A stretch of DNA of 64,000 nucleotides from Alteromonas abrolhosensis. GTDB taxonomy: Bacteria; Pseudomonadota; Gammaproteobacteria; Enterobacterales; Alteromonadaceae. The notes under the pieces were generated by a model. That model ran no database searches. It saw nothing but the letters and a program-made list of their open reading frames with translations, and had not been told where the DNA came from. Numbering within the stretch: the first letter of the stretch is position 1; each line of letters starts with the position of its first letter. Made by a program: the position numbers and the translations under genes. The stretch spans positions 21,342-85,341 of the forward strand of contig NZ_MEJH01000015.1 of the NCBI RefSeq assembly GCF_001953635.1, given 5' to 3'. Positions 8,603 to 17,183 of the stretch are shown in pieces.

Positions 8603-10921
8603 ATGACCCATTTTCTTGAAAAATTAGTATTTGGAAACCGCAAGATTGTCGTGGCCCTGTTTGCCATAGCGACAGTGTTCTTAGGTTACCAAGCTTCTCA
8701 AATGCGCTTAGACGCAGGGTTTGAAAAGAATATACCGTTAAATCACGAATACATGAAAACCTACATTGAGCACCGCCAAGATTTTGGTGGAGCCAACAAC
8801 ATCTTGGTTTCTGTGTGTGATAAAAACGATAATATCTATAATCAAAACTTCTTCGATACCTTAAAGAATGTTCACGACCAGCTCTTCTTCATAAATGGGG
8901 TGAACCGTTCGTTAGTTATTTCACTATTTTCTCCGTCAACTCGATTCACCGAAATAGTAGAGGGCGGTTTTGCGGGCGGACCAGTAATTCCTGCTGATTT
9001 TAATTCGGCAAGCCCTGAAGCGTTGGAATTAGTAGCTGCTAACGTTGAAAAAGCGAACATCGTTGGAAGACAAGTATCTAGTGATTACAGCTGTGCGATG
9101 GTAACCGCGCAACTTTTAGATATAGACCCCCAAACAGGCGAACCGCTTAATACCTTGGCGCTAGCCGCTGAGTTAGAAGAGCAGCTTCGCGGTCAATATG
9201 AAAACGAAAATACGTCTATTCATATTATCGGCTTTGCGAAAATGATCGGCGATGTGGCAGATGGTGCAAAAGATGTTCTGCTGTTTTTCGCTATTGCTAT
9301 CGCCATCACTGCCATCATGGTTTACTTCTTCTCTAGAAGCATCATGCTAACGCTATTACCCTTGGTTTGCTCCATCATAGCGGTTATCTGGCAGCTTGGT
9401 CTGTTAACCTCAATCGGCTTTGGTATGGACCCCATGTCGATACTTGTGCCATTCCTTGTGTTTGCCATAGGTGTTAGCCACGGTGTGCAAATGATTAACG
9501 CGGTAGAAAAGCAAGCGGTGACAGGCATTGGTGCAAAACGGGCATCGATGGCTGCTTTCAGAAACTTGTTGGTTCCAGGCGGAATTGCGCTGCTATCTGA
9601 TACGGTTGGCTTCATGACGCTGTTGGTTATCGACATCGGCATTATTCGTGAATTAGCCATTACAGCAAGTATGGGTGTTGCGGTAATCATTCTTACCAAC
9701 CTATTATTGCTACCTGTTTTGATGAGTTTCTTGAAACTTGACCAGAAGTACGTAGAGAAATTCGCAGGCAAAGAGAATGCTAATTCTAAGTTTTGGCAAG
9801 TCATTGCGGCTTGTTCGCGCAAAAAGCCTGCTGCAATAATTTTAATCGTTACAGCCATCTTGTTCGTGTTTGGGCACTTCCAAGCTCAGAATATGAAAAT
9901 AGGGGACCTGCACGCAGGTGCACCTGCACTACATGAGACGTCACGCTACAATCAGGATACTTTCCTTATCACCGACAAGTACGAAGTGACGGTAGACTAC
10001 ATTTCAATTCTGGTTGAAACCACACCAGAGGCCTGTACGTCACACAGCGTGATGAAAGCCATGGACGACTTCCAGTGGAAAATGGAAAACGTACAAGGTG
10101 TTCAATCGGCAGTTTCGTTGGCGTCTGTAGCCAAAATCGTTAACGCAGGTTACAACGAAGGTAATGTTAAATGGCAAGTACTTCCGCGTAACCAGCAAAC
10201 TTTGGTGCAGGCTATTTCCCGCGTACCGACATCGTCAGGGTTACTTAACGGCGATTGCTCAGTCATGCCGATTATTCTGTTTATGGAAGACCACAAGGCG
10301 GAAACCATTTCTCGCGTTGTTGATGCTGTTAAAGCTTATCGCGATGAGTATCAAACCGACGATATGAAGTTTAGTCTTGCTTCTGGTCCGGTAGGTGTAA
10401 TGGCAGCAACTAACGAAGCAGTGAGTGCAGCGCAAGATCCTATGATGCTATATGTGTTTGGCGCTGTTATTGCTCTGTGTCTAATTAGCTTCCGTTCTGT
10501 GCGAGCCACATTGGTAGTGGTCATTCCGCTGTACGTAGTGTCTGTACTAGCGCAAGCACTGATGACATACCTGCAAATTGGCCTCACCGTTTCTACGTTA
10601 CCAGTTATCGCACTTGGCGTGGGTATCGGTGTGGACTATGGTATTTATATACTTTCTACCAAGAGCTTAATGCTGAAGAAAGGCGCGACCGTTCAGGAAG
10701 CATATTTTGCTGCGTTGAAAGAGCGTGGAAGCGCAGTGCTATTTACCGGTATTACGTTAGCAATCGGCGTAAGCACATGGGTGTTCTCTTCACTTAAGTT
10801 CCAAATGGATATGGGCATTTTGCTTACATTTATGTTCGTAGTGAACATGCTTGGAGCAATAATTGTACTGCCTGCACTAGCAAGATTCCTATGGTGGAAC
10901 AAGAATGACCCTGATGCATAA
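8603..10921 (+). CDS. RND/MMPL-family transporter permease
   Basis: This is an inner-membrane permease of 772 residues in the RND superfamily (MMPL type). The N-terminal membrane helix is followed by a large periplasmic domain, then a block of helices (about 210-370), a second periplasmic domain and a final helix block. That is the duplicated RND layout with about 12 helices. Asp-containing helix segments such as GVGIGVDYGIYIL are typical of the proton-relay region. At this size it resembles MMPL/HpnN-like lipid exporters more than drug pumps of about 1000 residues. With its three upstream neighbours it probably exports or recycles a hydrophobic molecule; the substrate is unknown. Confidence 0.88.
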   Translation: MTHFLEKLVFGNRKIVVALFAIATVFLGYQASQMRLDAGFEKNIPLNHEYMKTYIEHRQDFGGANNILVSVCDKNDNIYNQNFFDTLKNVHDQLFFINGVNRSLVISLFSPSTRFTEIVEGGFAGGPVIPADFNSASPEALELVAANVEKANIVGRQVSSDYSCAMVTAQLLDIDPQTGEPLNTLALAAELEEQLRGQYENENTSIHIIGFAKMIGDVADGAKDVLLFFAIAIAITAIMVYFFSRSIMLTLLPLVCSIIAVIWQLGLLTSIGFGMDPMSILVPFLVFAIGVSHGVQMINAVEKQAVTGIGAKRASMAAFRNLLVPGGIALLSDTVGFMTLLVIDIGIIRELAITASMGVAVIILTNLLLLPVLMSFLKLDQKYVEKFAGKENANSKFWQVIAACSRKKPAAIILIVTAILFVFGHFQAQNMKIGDLHAGAPALHETSRYNQDTFLITDKYEVTVDYISILVETTPEACTSHSVMKAMDDFQWKMENVQGVQSAVSLASVAKIVNAGYNEGNVKWQVLPRNQQTLVQAISRVPTSSGLLNGDCSVMPIILFMEDHKAETISRVVDAVKAYRDEYQTDDMKFSLASGPVGVMAATNEAVSAAQDPMMLYVFGAVIALCLISFRSVRATLVVVIPLYVVSVLAQALMTYLQIGLTVSTLPVIALGVGIGVDYGIYILSTKSLMLKKGATVQEAYFAALKERGSAVLFTGITLAIGVSTWVFSSLKFQMDMGILLTFMFVVNMLGAIIVLPALARFLWWNKNDPDA

Positions 10922-10944
10922 AATATTTTTGCATAGCTAAGCAT

Positions 10945-10972
10945 AAAAAAGGGCCTTTAGGCCCTTTTTTTT
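10945..10972 (+). terminator. Strong Rho-independent terminator
   Basis: AAAAAAGGGCC, a short TTTA loop and GGCCCTTTTTTTT form a classic stem with a long T-run, 24 bp after the RND gene. Confidence 0.92.
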
Positions 10973-11072
10973 GGGTGTTTTCTGCATACTTATCTATGCT
11001 GTTAATATAAGGTTAAAAATGGGCTTTCATTAGCATCATTTATTAGGGAAAATAGTTAGGTACTCGGCACTT

Positions 11073-11092
11073 ATACCAAGTCGGATTGGTAT
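11073..11092. repeat. Short ATACCAA/TTGGTAT palindrome before gdhB
   Basis: ATACCAA (11073-11079) and TTGGTAT (11086-11092) flank a 6-bp centre, GTCGGA. It lies 26 bp before the glutamate dehydrogenase start. Palindromes of this kind are dispersed in marine gammaproteobacteria. It could be an interspersed element or an operator; nothing here decides. Confidence 0.5.
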
Positions 11093-11117
11093 TACGACAT
11101 TCAAAAAAGGTTAACAA

Positions 11118-14100
11118 ATGACAGTCACCTCACAGCGACACTCAGTACTGCTAGACAATGTATTTGCACTTATCGACAAAAAGGTGGATACCAAGCAGAA
11201 GTCTCTTGTGCAGCAATTCGGACGTCTGTTGTATAAAAATATATCAAGCGATGACTTAGAAAATCGCAACGACAGCGACCTTTATGGTGCAACACTTAGT
11301 TTATGGAATGGTTTGGCGAAGTTTGAACATACAACGCCATACATTCGCGTTTTCAACCCTGAAATTGCCAAACACGGCTGGCACTCAAGCCACACAATCG
11401 TAGAAATTATTGTGTCGGACATGCCTTTCTTGGTTGATTCTGTGCGCATGTTACTAAACCGATTAAACATCACCGCACACTTGTTCCTTCATAGTCCCAT
11501 TGGCATTAAACGCGACGGTGCGAATAAAGTTGAAGCGTTTGCAGAGCCAGGTAAATCTATCGAAGGTGCTAAAAAAGAAACGGTTATCTTTATCGAAATT
11601 GATACACAAACATCGAAAAAAGATATTGATGCATTAACTCAAGAGCTCCATTCTGTCGTTGATGAAGTCTCTTTAGCAGTGCAAGACTGGCAAGGTATGA
11701 CGAACACCCTACAGGACGTCATTAAAAACAACGCAAAATTTAACTGGCCAGTATCTGCAGAAGCGAAAAAACAAACTAAAGCGTATCTTGAGTGGTTAGG
11801 CGATCACAACTTCACAATGATGGGTTACCGTTATTATGACGTTAAAGCGATTGAAGGTGACCATAGATGGATCCCTCAAAACGATACCAGTTTGGGTTTG
11901 CTCAAGAACTCAGTAAACGATCGTGAGCGTTTATTATCTCGCTTGCCTGCGTCGGCCCGTGCCGAAGCGTTGAGCAAAAACCCATTAATTCTGACCAAAA
12001 CAAATTCACGCGCGCGAGTACACCGTCCTGCATATATGGACTATGTAGGCGTGAAGGTGTTTAACAAAGAAGGTCAGGTTGTTGGTGAGCACCGCTTCTT
12101 AGGCCTTTACTCTGCATCTTTTTATAACAACAGCGTAACTCAGCTTCCGATTTTACGTGAAAAGATCAAACGCATTTGTGAACTGTCTGGTTTTGAGCCA
12201 GGAACTCACGCTTATAAAGCCTTCGCGAATATTATCGAAACTTACCCGCGTGACGAGTTATTACAAACGCCAGCGGAAGAGCTAGCGCAAATCGTGATGG
12301 GTATTTTCCAAATGCAAGAGCGAGGTATTTCTCGTTTATTCATTCGAAAAGATATCTTTGGTCGCTTTTTCTCTTGTATGGTATTTGTACCAAGAGAACG
12401 CTATAACACCCAGTTACGCAAAGAGACCCAAGCGCTACTTAAAGCGTCATTAGGCGCAACAGAAGAAGTTGAATTTACTACGTTCTTCTCAGAGTCTGTG
12501 TATGCCCGAACGCATTACATTGCCAGAGTCAACGACAACAACGCGGAATTCGATGTGAAGGAAATAGAGCAAAACATTATTGAGTTGACGAAAACCTGGA
12601 ATGACAGACTGGCGTCAGCTATTTCAGCGGCGCATGGTGAAGCATCAGGTAAAGCGTTAGAGCGTAAATATAACAACGCTTTTTCTCGCAGCTACATGGA
12701 GCACAACCTGCCATCAGCAGCGCTAGTAGATATTGGTAAATTAGAAACGTTAGACGACAACCACACACTGGATATGTTGTTCTATCGCCCTCAAGAAGAA
12801 GACGCAGACAGCCAAGTCGTTAAGCTTAAGCTATTCCACCGTGCAGAGCCTATTCATTTGTCAGACGTGTTACCCATGCTTGAAAACTTTGGGTTACGCG
12901 TAATCGATGAGAGCCCATATAAAGTCACGTGTTCAGAGGGTGAACGCAATTGGGTAATGGACTTCACCATGTTACATAAAAGTGGCCAACACTTTGACAT
13001 GGAGAACGCTCAAATTCTCTTCCAAGATGCCTTTGCTAAGGTATGGTACAAAACGCTAGAAGACGACGCATTTAACCGTCTTATTCTTGGTGCAAATATG
13101 ACTGGCCGCAAGGTAACGGTATTGCGCGCCTATGCTAAATATATGCGCCAGACTGGTAGTTCATTTAGCCGTGACTATATCGCGAACACGCTAGCTAACT
13201 ATCCAGACATTGCTCGTTTACTTGTAGACTTTTTCGACCAGCGCTTTAATCCTAAGAAAAAGCGTAATGAGAAAAAAGAAGAGGCTTTACTGGAGACCAT
13301 CAAGGAACAGTTAGATAACGTAAGCAACCTTGATGACGACCGAATTATCCGTCGTTACCTAGACATGATGTCTGCAACGCTACGTACAAACTTCTACCAG
13401 GCGGACGCCGCGGGCAACGAGAAGTCATACGTATCGTTTAAGATGATGCCTGAACTCATCCCAGACATGCCGCTGCCGTTACCAAAATTCGAAATCTTTG
13501 TGTACAGCCCTCGCGTTGAAGGTGTTCACCTTCGCGGCGGTAAAGTTGCACGTGGTGGTCTGCGTTGGTCTGACCGTCAGGAAGACTTTAGAACAGAAGT
13601 GCTTGGCTTGGTGAAAGCGCAGCAGGTTAAGAATACGGTAATTGTTCCAGTAGGCGCCAAGGGTGGATTCGTTTGTAAGAATTTACCAGTGGGTGAAGGC
13701 CGCGCGGCGATTCAAGCTGAAGGTCAAGCGTGCTACCGCACCTTTATCACAAGCTTGTTAGACATTACTGACAACATCGTAAATGGCGAGATTGTTCCAC
13801 CGAAAGATGTGGTTCGCTTGGACGATGACGACCCTTACTTGGTTGTTGCTGCAGATAAAGGCACGGCGACTTTCTCTGATATTGCAAATGGTATAGCAGA
13901 AGAGTTTGGTTTCTGGCTAGGTGATGCATTTGCATCTGGCGGAAGCATTGGTTACGACCATAAGAAAATGGGTATTACTGCACGCGGCGGATGGGAATCA
14001 GTTAAGCGTCACTTCAGAGAAATTGGCATCGATTGTCAAACCACTGATTTCACTTGCGTGGGTGTGGGCGACATGGCCGGTGACGTATTTGGTAACGGTA

Positions 14101-15956
14101 TGCTGCTTTCAAAGCACACGCGACTCATTGCGGCATTCAACCACTTACACATTTTCTTTGACCCAAATCCAGACGCGGCGGCCAGTTATAAAGAGCGTCA
14201 ACGTCTGTTTGAAAATCCTAGCCTAAGCTGGGAAGACTACGACAGTAAGCTTATTTCAAAAGGCGGCGGCGTATTTAGTCGCGCGTCAAAATCTATCAAG
14301 CTTACGCCTGAAATGAAAAAGTGGTTGGGTACACGTCAGTTAACCATGACGCCTAACGAGCTTATTCACAATATATTGAAAATGCCTGTCGACCTACTGT
14401 GGAACGGCGGTATTGGTACGTATATCAAGAGCAAGAAAGAATCGCACTCAGACGTAGGCGACCGCGCTAACGATGATCTGCGCGTAAACGGTCGTGACGT
14501 ACAAGCTAAAATTGTGGGCGAGGGCGGTAACTTAGGTCTAACTCAATTAGGTCGTATTGAGTATGCATCTAACGGTGGCCGTGTTAACACTGACTTTATT
14601 GACAACGTTGGTGGTGTTGATTGCTCGGATAACGAAGTTAACATCAAAATCTTGCTTAACAGTTTAGTTAACGACGGTGAGCTTACGCTTAAACAACGTA
14701 ACAAGCTGCTTTACGATATGACTGACGATGTAAGTCGCATTGTACTGAAAGACTGCTACCGTCAAACCCAGTCTATCTCTATTACGGAGCTAGCTGGCGT
14801 GAAGCAACTTAAAGAACAGCTTCGCTTTATTCACGGACTTGAGCGTGAAGGTCAGTTAAACCGAGAGCTTGAATTTATACCGAGCGACGATGAAATTTCT
14901 GATCGCGTGGCCACAGATCAAGGTTTAACGCGCCCAGAATTAAGCGTACTTATTGCCTATGGCAAGATGGTGCTTAAAGATGCGCTTAATATCCCGGAAA
15001 TTACTGATAACCCTTACCACGGTAAGTTGTTGGTAGAAGCGTTCCCTAAAGTGCTTCGCGAAAAGTTCGCAACACATATGCAACAGCACCCGCTTAGAAG
15101 TGAAATTATTGCTACTAAGTTAACCAATAACATGGTTAATGACATGGGCCTTAACTTCGTGTTCAGAATGCAAGAAGAAACGGGCGCAAGTGTGAGCGAA
15201 ATTGCTGACGCCTATGCGATTGTTCACGGTATCTTCAATATGAAGACGCTGTGGGAGCGCATCGAACAGCTTGATAATGTAATTCCAGCGCAGCTACAAC
15301 TTAAAATGCTGGATGAAGCGCGCAGAATTATGCGACGAGCGTCCCGTTGGTACATTCGCCACGGCAATAAAGCACAGTCGATTGAAGAAGCTATAGCAAG
15401 CTATCGCGGCACCTTCGATATCTTATCGAAGAACCTGCAAAACTATCTTGTTAAAAGTGAATATGCTCAGCTTGAAGCTGTAACGCAGAAATATATCGAC
15501 AAGGGCGTTCCTGAAGATATCGCTTACCAGGTAGCAAGCTTCTCTAATATGTTCTCAAGCTTCGACCTTGCGCAAATTGTAGAGTCTGATAAACATGATA
15601 CTGATGTTGTTGCTAAGCTTTACTATCAGCTAGGTTCTCGTTTAGAGCTACACTGGTTCCTAGATCAGATAAACAATCAAGCGGTAAGCAACCACTGGCA
15701 AGCACTTGCTCGTGCTTCATACCGTGAAGAGTTAGATTGGCAGCAGCGTTCAATTGCGGCAAACCTTTTAGCTTCTCGTGAAGACATTAATAATGCAGAT
15801 CAAATTCTGGATGAGTGGATTGAAAGCAATCAAGTACTGCTTAAGCGTTGGTATCACATGATGTCAGAGTTTAAGACCAGCACAACACACGAATTTGCGA
15901 AATTTTCTGTCGCTTTACGTGAATTGATGCTTTTAAGCGTGAAGTCTAACCATTAG
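11118..15956 (+). CDS. gdhB: NAD-specific glutamate dehydrogenase, large (180-kDa) class
   Basis: This enzyme converts glutamate and NAD+ to 2-oxoglutarate, ammonia and NADH, and so mainly allows use of amino acids as carbon source. At 1612 residues it matches the large L-GDH class of Pseudomonas and Streptomyces. A long N-terminal regulatory region with ACT-like parts is followed by the catalytic domain, where PVGAKGGFVCKNLP carries the glycine-rich lysine segment. The nucleotide-binding half contains GVGDMAGDVFGNG and IVGEGGNLG. The C-terminal part is mostly helical. The gene stands alone between two terminators with AAAAAAGG as ribosome site. Confidence 0.95.
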   Translation: MTVTSQRHSVLLDNVFALIDKKVDTKQKSLVQQFGRLLYKNISSDDLENRNDSDLYGATLSLWNGLAKFEHTTPYIRVFNPEIAKHGWHSSHTIVEIIVSDMPFLVDSVRMLLNRLNITAHLFLHSPIGIKRDGANKVEAFAEPGKSIEGAKKETVIFIEIDTQTSKKDIDALTQELHSVVDEVSLAVQDWQGMTNTLQDVIKNNAKFNWPVSAEAKKQTKAYLEWLGDHNFTMMGYRYYDVKAIEGDHRWIPQNDTSLGLLKNSVNDRERLLSRLPASARAEALSKNPLILTKTNSRARVHRPAYMDYVGVKVFNKEGQVVGEHRFLGLYSASFYNNSVTQLPILREKIKRICELSGFEPGTHAYKAFANIIETYPRDELLQTPAEELAQIVMGIFQMQERGISRLFIRKDIFGRFFSCMVFVPRERYNTQLRKETQALLKASLGATEEVEFTTFFSESVYARTHYIARVNDNNAEFDVKEIEQNIIELTKTWNDRLASAISAAHGEASGKALERKYNNAFSRSYMEHNLPSAALVDIGKLETLDDNHTLDMLFYRPQEEDADSQVVKLKLFHRAEPIHLSDVLPMLENFGLRVIDESPYKVTCSEGERNWVMDFTMLHKSGQHFDMENAQILFQDAFAKVWYKTLEDDAFNRLILGANMTGRKVTVLRAYAKYMRQTGSSFSRDYIANTLANYPDIARLLVDFFDQRFNPKKKRNEKKEEALLETIKEQLDNVSNLDDDRIIRRYLDMMSATLRTNFYQADAAGNEKSYVSFKMMPELIPDMPLPLPKFEIFVYSPRVEGVHLRGGKVARGGLRWSDRQEDFRTEVLGLVKAQQVKNTVIVPVGAKGGFVCKNLPVGEGRAAIQAEGQACYRTFITSLLDITDNIVNGEIVPPKDVVRLDDDDPYLVVAADKGTATFSDIANGIAEEFGFWLGDAFASGGSIGYDHKKMGITARGGWESVKRHFREIGIDCQTTDFTCVGVGDMAGDVFGNGMLLSKHTRLIAAFNHLHIFFDPNPDAAASYKERQRLFENPSLSWEDYDSKLISKGGGVFSRASKSIKLTPEMKKWLGTRQLTMTPNELIHNILKMPVDLLWNGGIGTYIKSKKESHSDVGDRANDDLRVNGRDVQAKIVGEGGNLGLTQLGRIEYASNGGRVNTDFIDNVGGVDCSDNEVNIKILLNSLVNDGELTLKQRNKLLYDMTDDVSRIVLKDCYRQTQSISITELAGVKQLKEQLRFIHGLEREGQLNRELEFIPSDDEISDRVATDQGLTRPELSVLIAYGKMVLKDALNIPEITDNPYHGKLLVEAFPKVLREKFATHMQQHPLRSEIIATKLTNNMVNDMGLNFVFRMQEETGASVSEIADAYAIVHGIFNMKTLWERIEQLDNVIPAQLQLKMLDEARRIMRRASRWYIRHGNKAQSIEEAIASYRGTFDILSKNLQNYLVKSEYAQLEAVTQKYIDKGVPEDIAYQVASFSNMFSSFDLAQIVESDKHDTDVVAKLYYQLGSRLELHWFLDQINNQAVSNHWQALARASYREELDWQQRSIAANLLASREDINNADQILDEWIESNQVLLKRWYHMMSEFKTSTTHEFAKFSVALRELMLLSVKSNH

Positions 15957-15978
15957 AATACACGCACCTTAATGATTT

Positions 15979-16002
15979 AAGCCCTGTTTATCAGGGCTTT
16001 TT
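15979..16002 (+). terminator. Rho-independent terminator of gdhB
   Basis: AAGCCCTG and CAGGGCTT form an 8-bp stem with a 5-base loop, followed by a T-run, 22 bp after the gene. Confidence 0.88.
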
Positions 16003-16105
16003 ATTGGCTGGGTGATTAATGCTGATGATTATTTCAGCAACGTTTGTGCAAGACAGCGCCGGCAACAATCACCCAAGCCCTTAATTAGCGAGCGTTAACA
16101 CAACC

Positions 16106-17113
16106 ATGCAATCTCTAGTGCAAAAATTCTTACTTCAGTGTGAGCCTGAAAAAAGTCACGATTTCACCATTAACTGGTTGAACAAGACCCAACATACCCC
16201 GCTGAAATGGATGTACAGCACACCAACCATCAAAAAGCCCGTTACTGTCGCTGGAATGACCTTTGATAATCCTGTGGGACTAGCGGCCGGACTTGATAAG
16301 AACGGCGATTGTATTGACGCATTTGCTAGCATGGGATTTGGTTTTGTAGAAATTGGTACGGTCACACCTCGTCCGCAGCCAGGTAACCCAAAACCCCGTT
16401 TATTCAGAATACCTGAGAAGCACGCCATTATTAACCGCATGGGATTTAATAATAAAGGTGTTGATCATCTCGTCGAGCAAGTAAAAAAAGCCCAGTTTAA
16501 AGGGCCGATTGGCATTAACATTGGTAAAAACAAAGATACCGAAGAAGCGAATGCGCTTGACGATTACCTGATTTGCCTAAATAAGGTTTATCCTTACGCC
16601 AGTTATGTCACGATTAATATCTCATCGCCTAACACGCCAGGTCTTAGAAACCTGCAATACGGTGAAGCGCTAGATAAACTATTAGTCGGGTTAAAGGCAG
16701 CACAAGAAACGCTAACGCAGACCCACGGTAAATATGTGCCGTTATTTATTAAAATTGCGCCAGATTTAAGCGATGTTGAAATTGACAGTATTGCAGCTTC
16801 GTTAATTAACAGCAAAATGGATGGCGTGATTGCTACTAATACCACGCTATCGCGTGACGCTGTTGCAGGGTTAAAACACGCTGAAGAAATGGGCGGCTTA
16901 AGCGGTTCTGTTATGACTGATATGAGCTTGGAAGTAACCCGAAGACTAAGTAAAGCGTTAGACCGTGCTATTCCAATTATCGGCGTTGGCGGCATTGATT
17001 CACCAGAAGCGGCACAAGCCCGTTTAGACGCTGGCGCGTCTTTGGTGCAGGTCTACTCGGCTTTTATTTATCAAGGCCCATCTCTCGTTAAACGCATTGT
17101 AAACGCGTTATAA
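16106..17113 (+). CDS. pyrD: Dihydroorotate dehydrogenase (quinone), class 2
   Basis: This membrane-associated FMN enzyme oxidises dihydroorotate to orotate with quinone as acceptor, the fourth step of pyrimidine synthesis. It has 335 residues, as is normal for class 2. The N-terminal helices for membrane/quinone contact are present. [13 protein letters not shown] begins the FMN barrel. NISSPNTPG contains Ser174, which corresponds to the class 2 catalytic serine (E. coli Ser175). [11 protein letters not shown] near the end binds FMN phosphate. The serine base separates it from class 1 enzymes, which use cysteine. It precedes rlmKL. Confidence 0.96.
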   Translation: MQSLVQKFLLQCEPEKSHDFTINWLNKTQHTPLKWMYSTPTIKKPVTVAGMTFDNPVGLAAGLDKNGDCIDAFASMGFGFVEIGTVTPRPQPGNPKPRLFRIPEKHAIINRMGFNNKGVDHLVEQVKKAQFKGPIGINIGKNKDTEEANALDDYLICLNKVYPYASYVTINISSPNTPGLRNLQYGEALDKLLVGLKAAQETLTQTHGKYVPLFIKIAPDLSDVEIDSIAASLINSKMDGVIATNTTLSRDAVAGLKHAEEMGGLSGSVMTDMSLEVTRRLSKALDRAIPIIGVGGIDSPEAAQARLDAGASLVQVYSAFIYQGPSLVKRIVNAL

Positions 17114-17136
17114 TACATCCGAAACCAATCTCTCGT

Positions 17137-17164
17137 GTACGTACTTTTATTGTTAAGTACGTAC
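17137..17164. repeat. Perfect 10-bp inverted repeat upstream of rlmKL
   Basis: GTACGTACTT and AAGTACGTAC flank an 8-base loop, TTATTGTT. It lies 23 bp after pyrD and 19 bp before rlmKL. There is no T-run after it on the plus strand, so it is either a weak terminator, a 5'-UTR hairpin or an operator. Confidence 0.6.
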
Positions 17165-17183
17165 ATCAAAAACAGGTACATGA

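Noticed and set aside
9322..9858. 178-codon ORF antisense to the RND permease
   Set aside because: It mirrors the codon pattern of a membrane gene on the other strand and has no start context. It is a shadow of the real gene.
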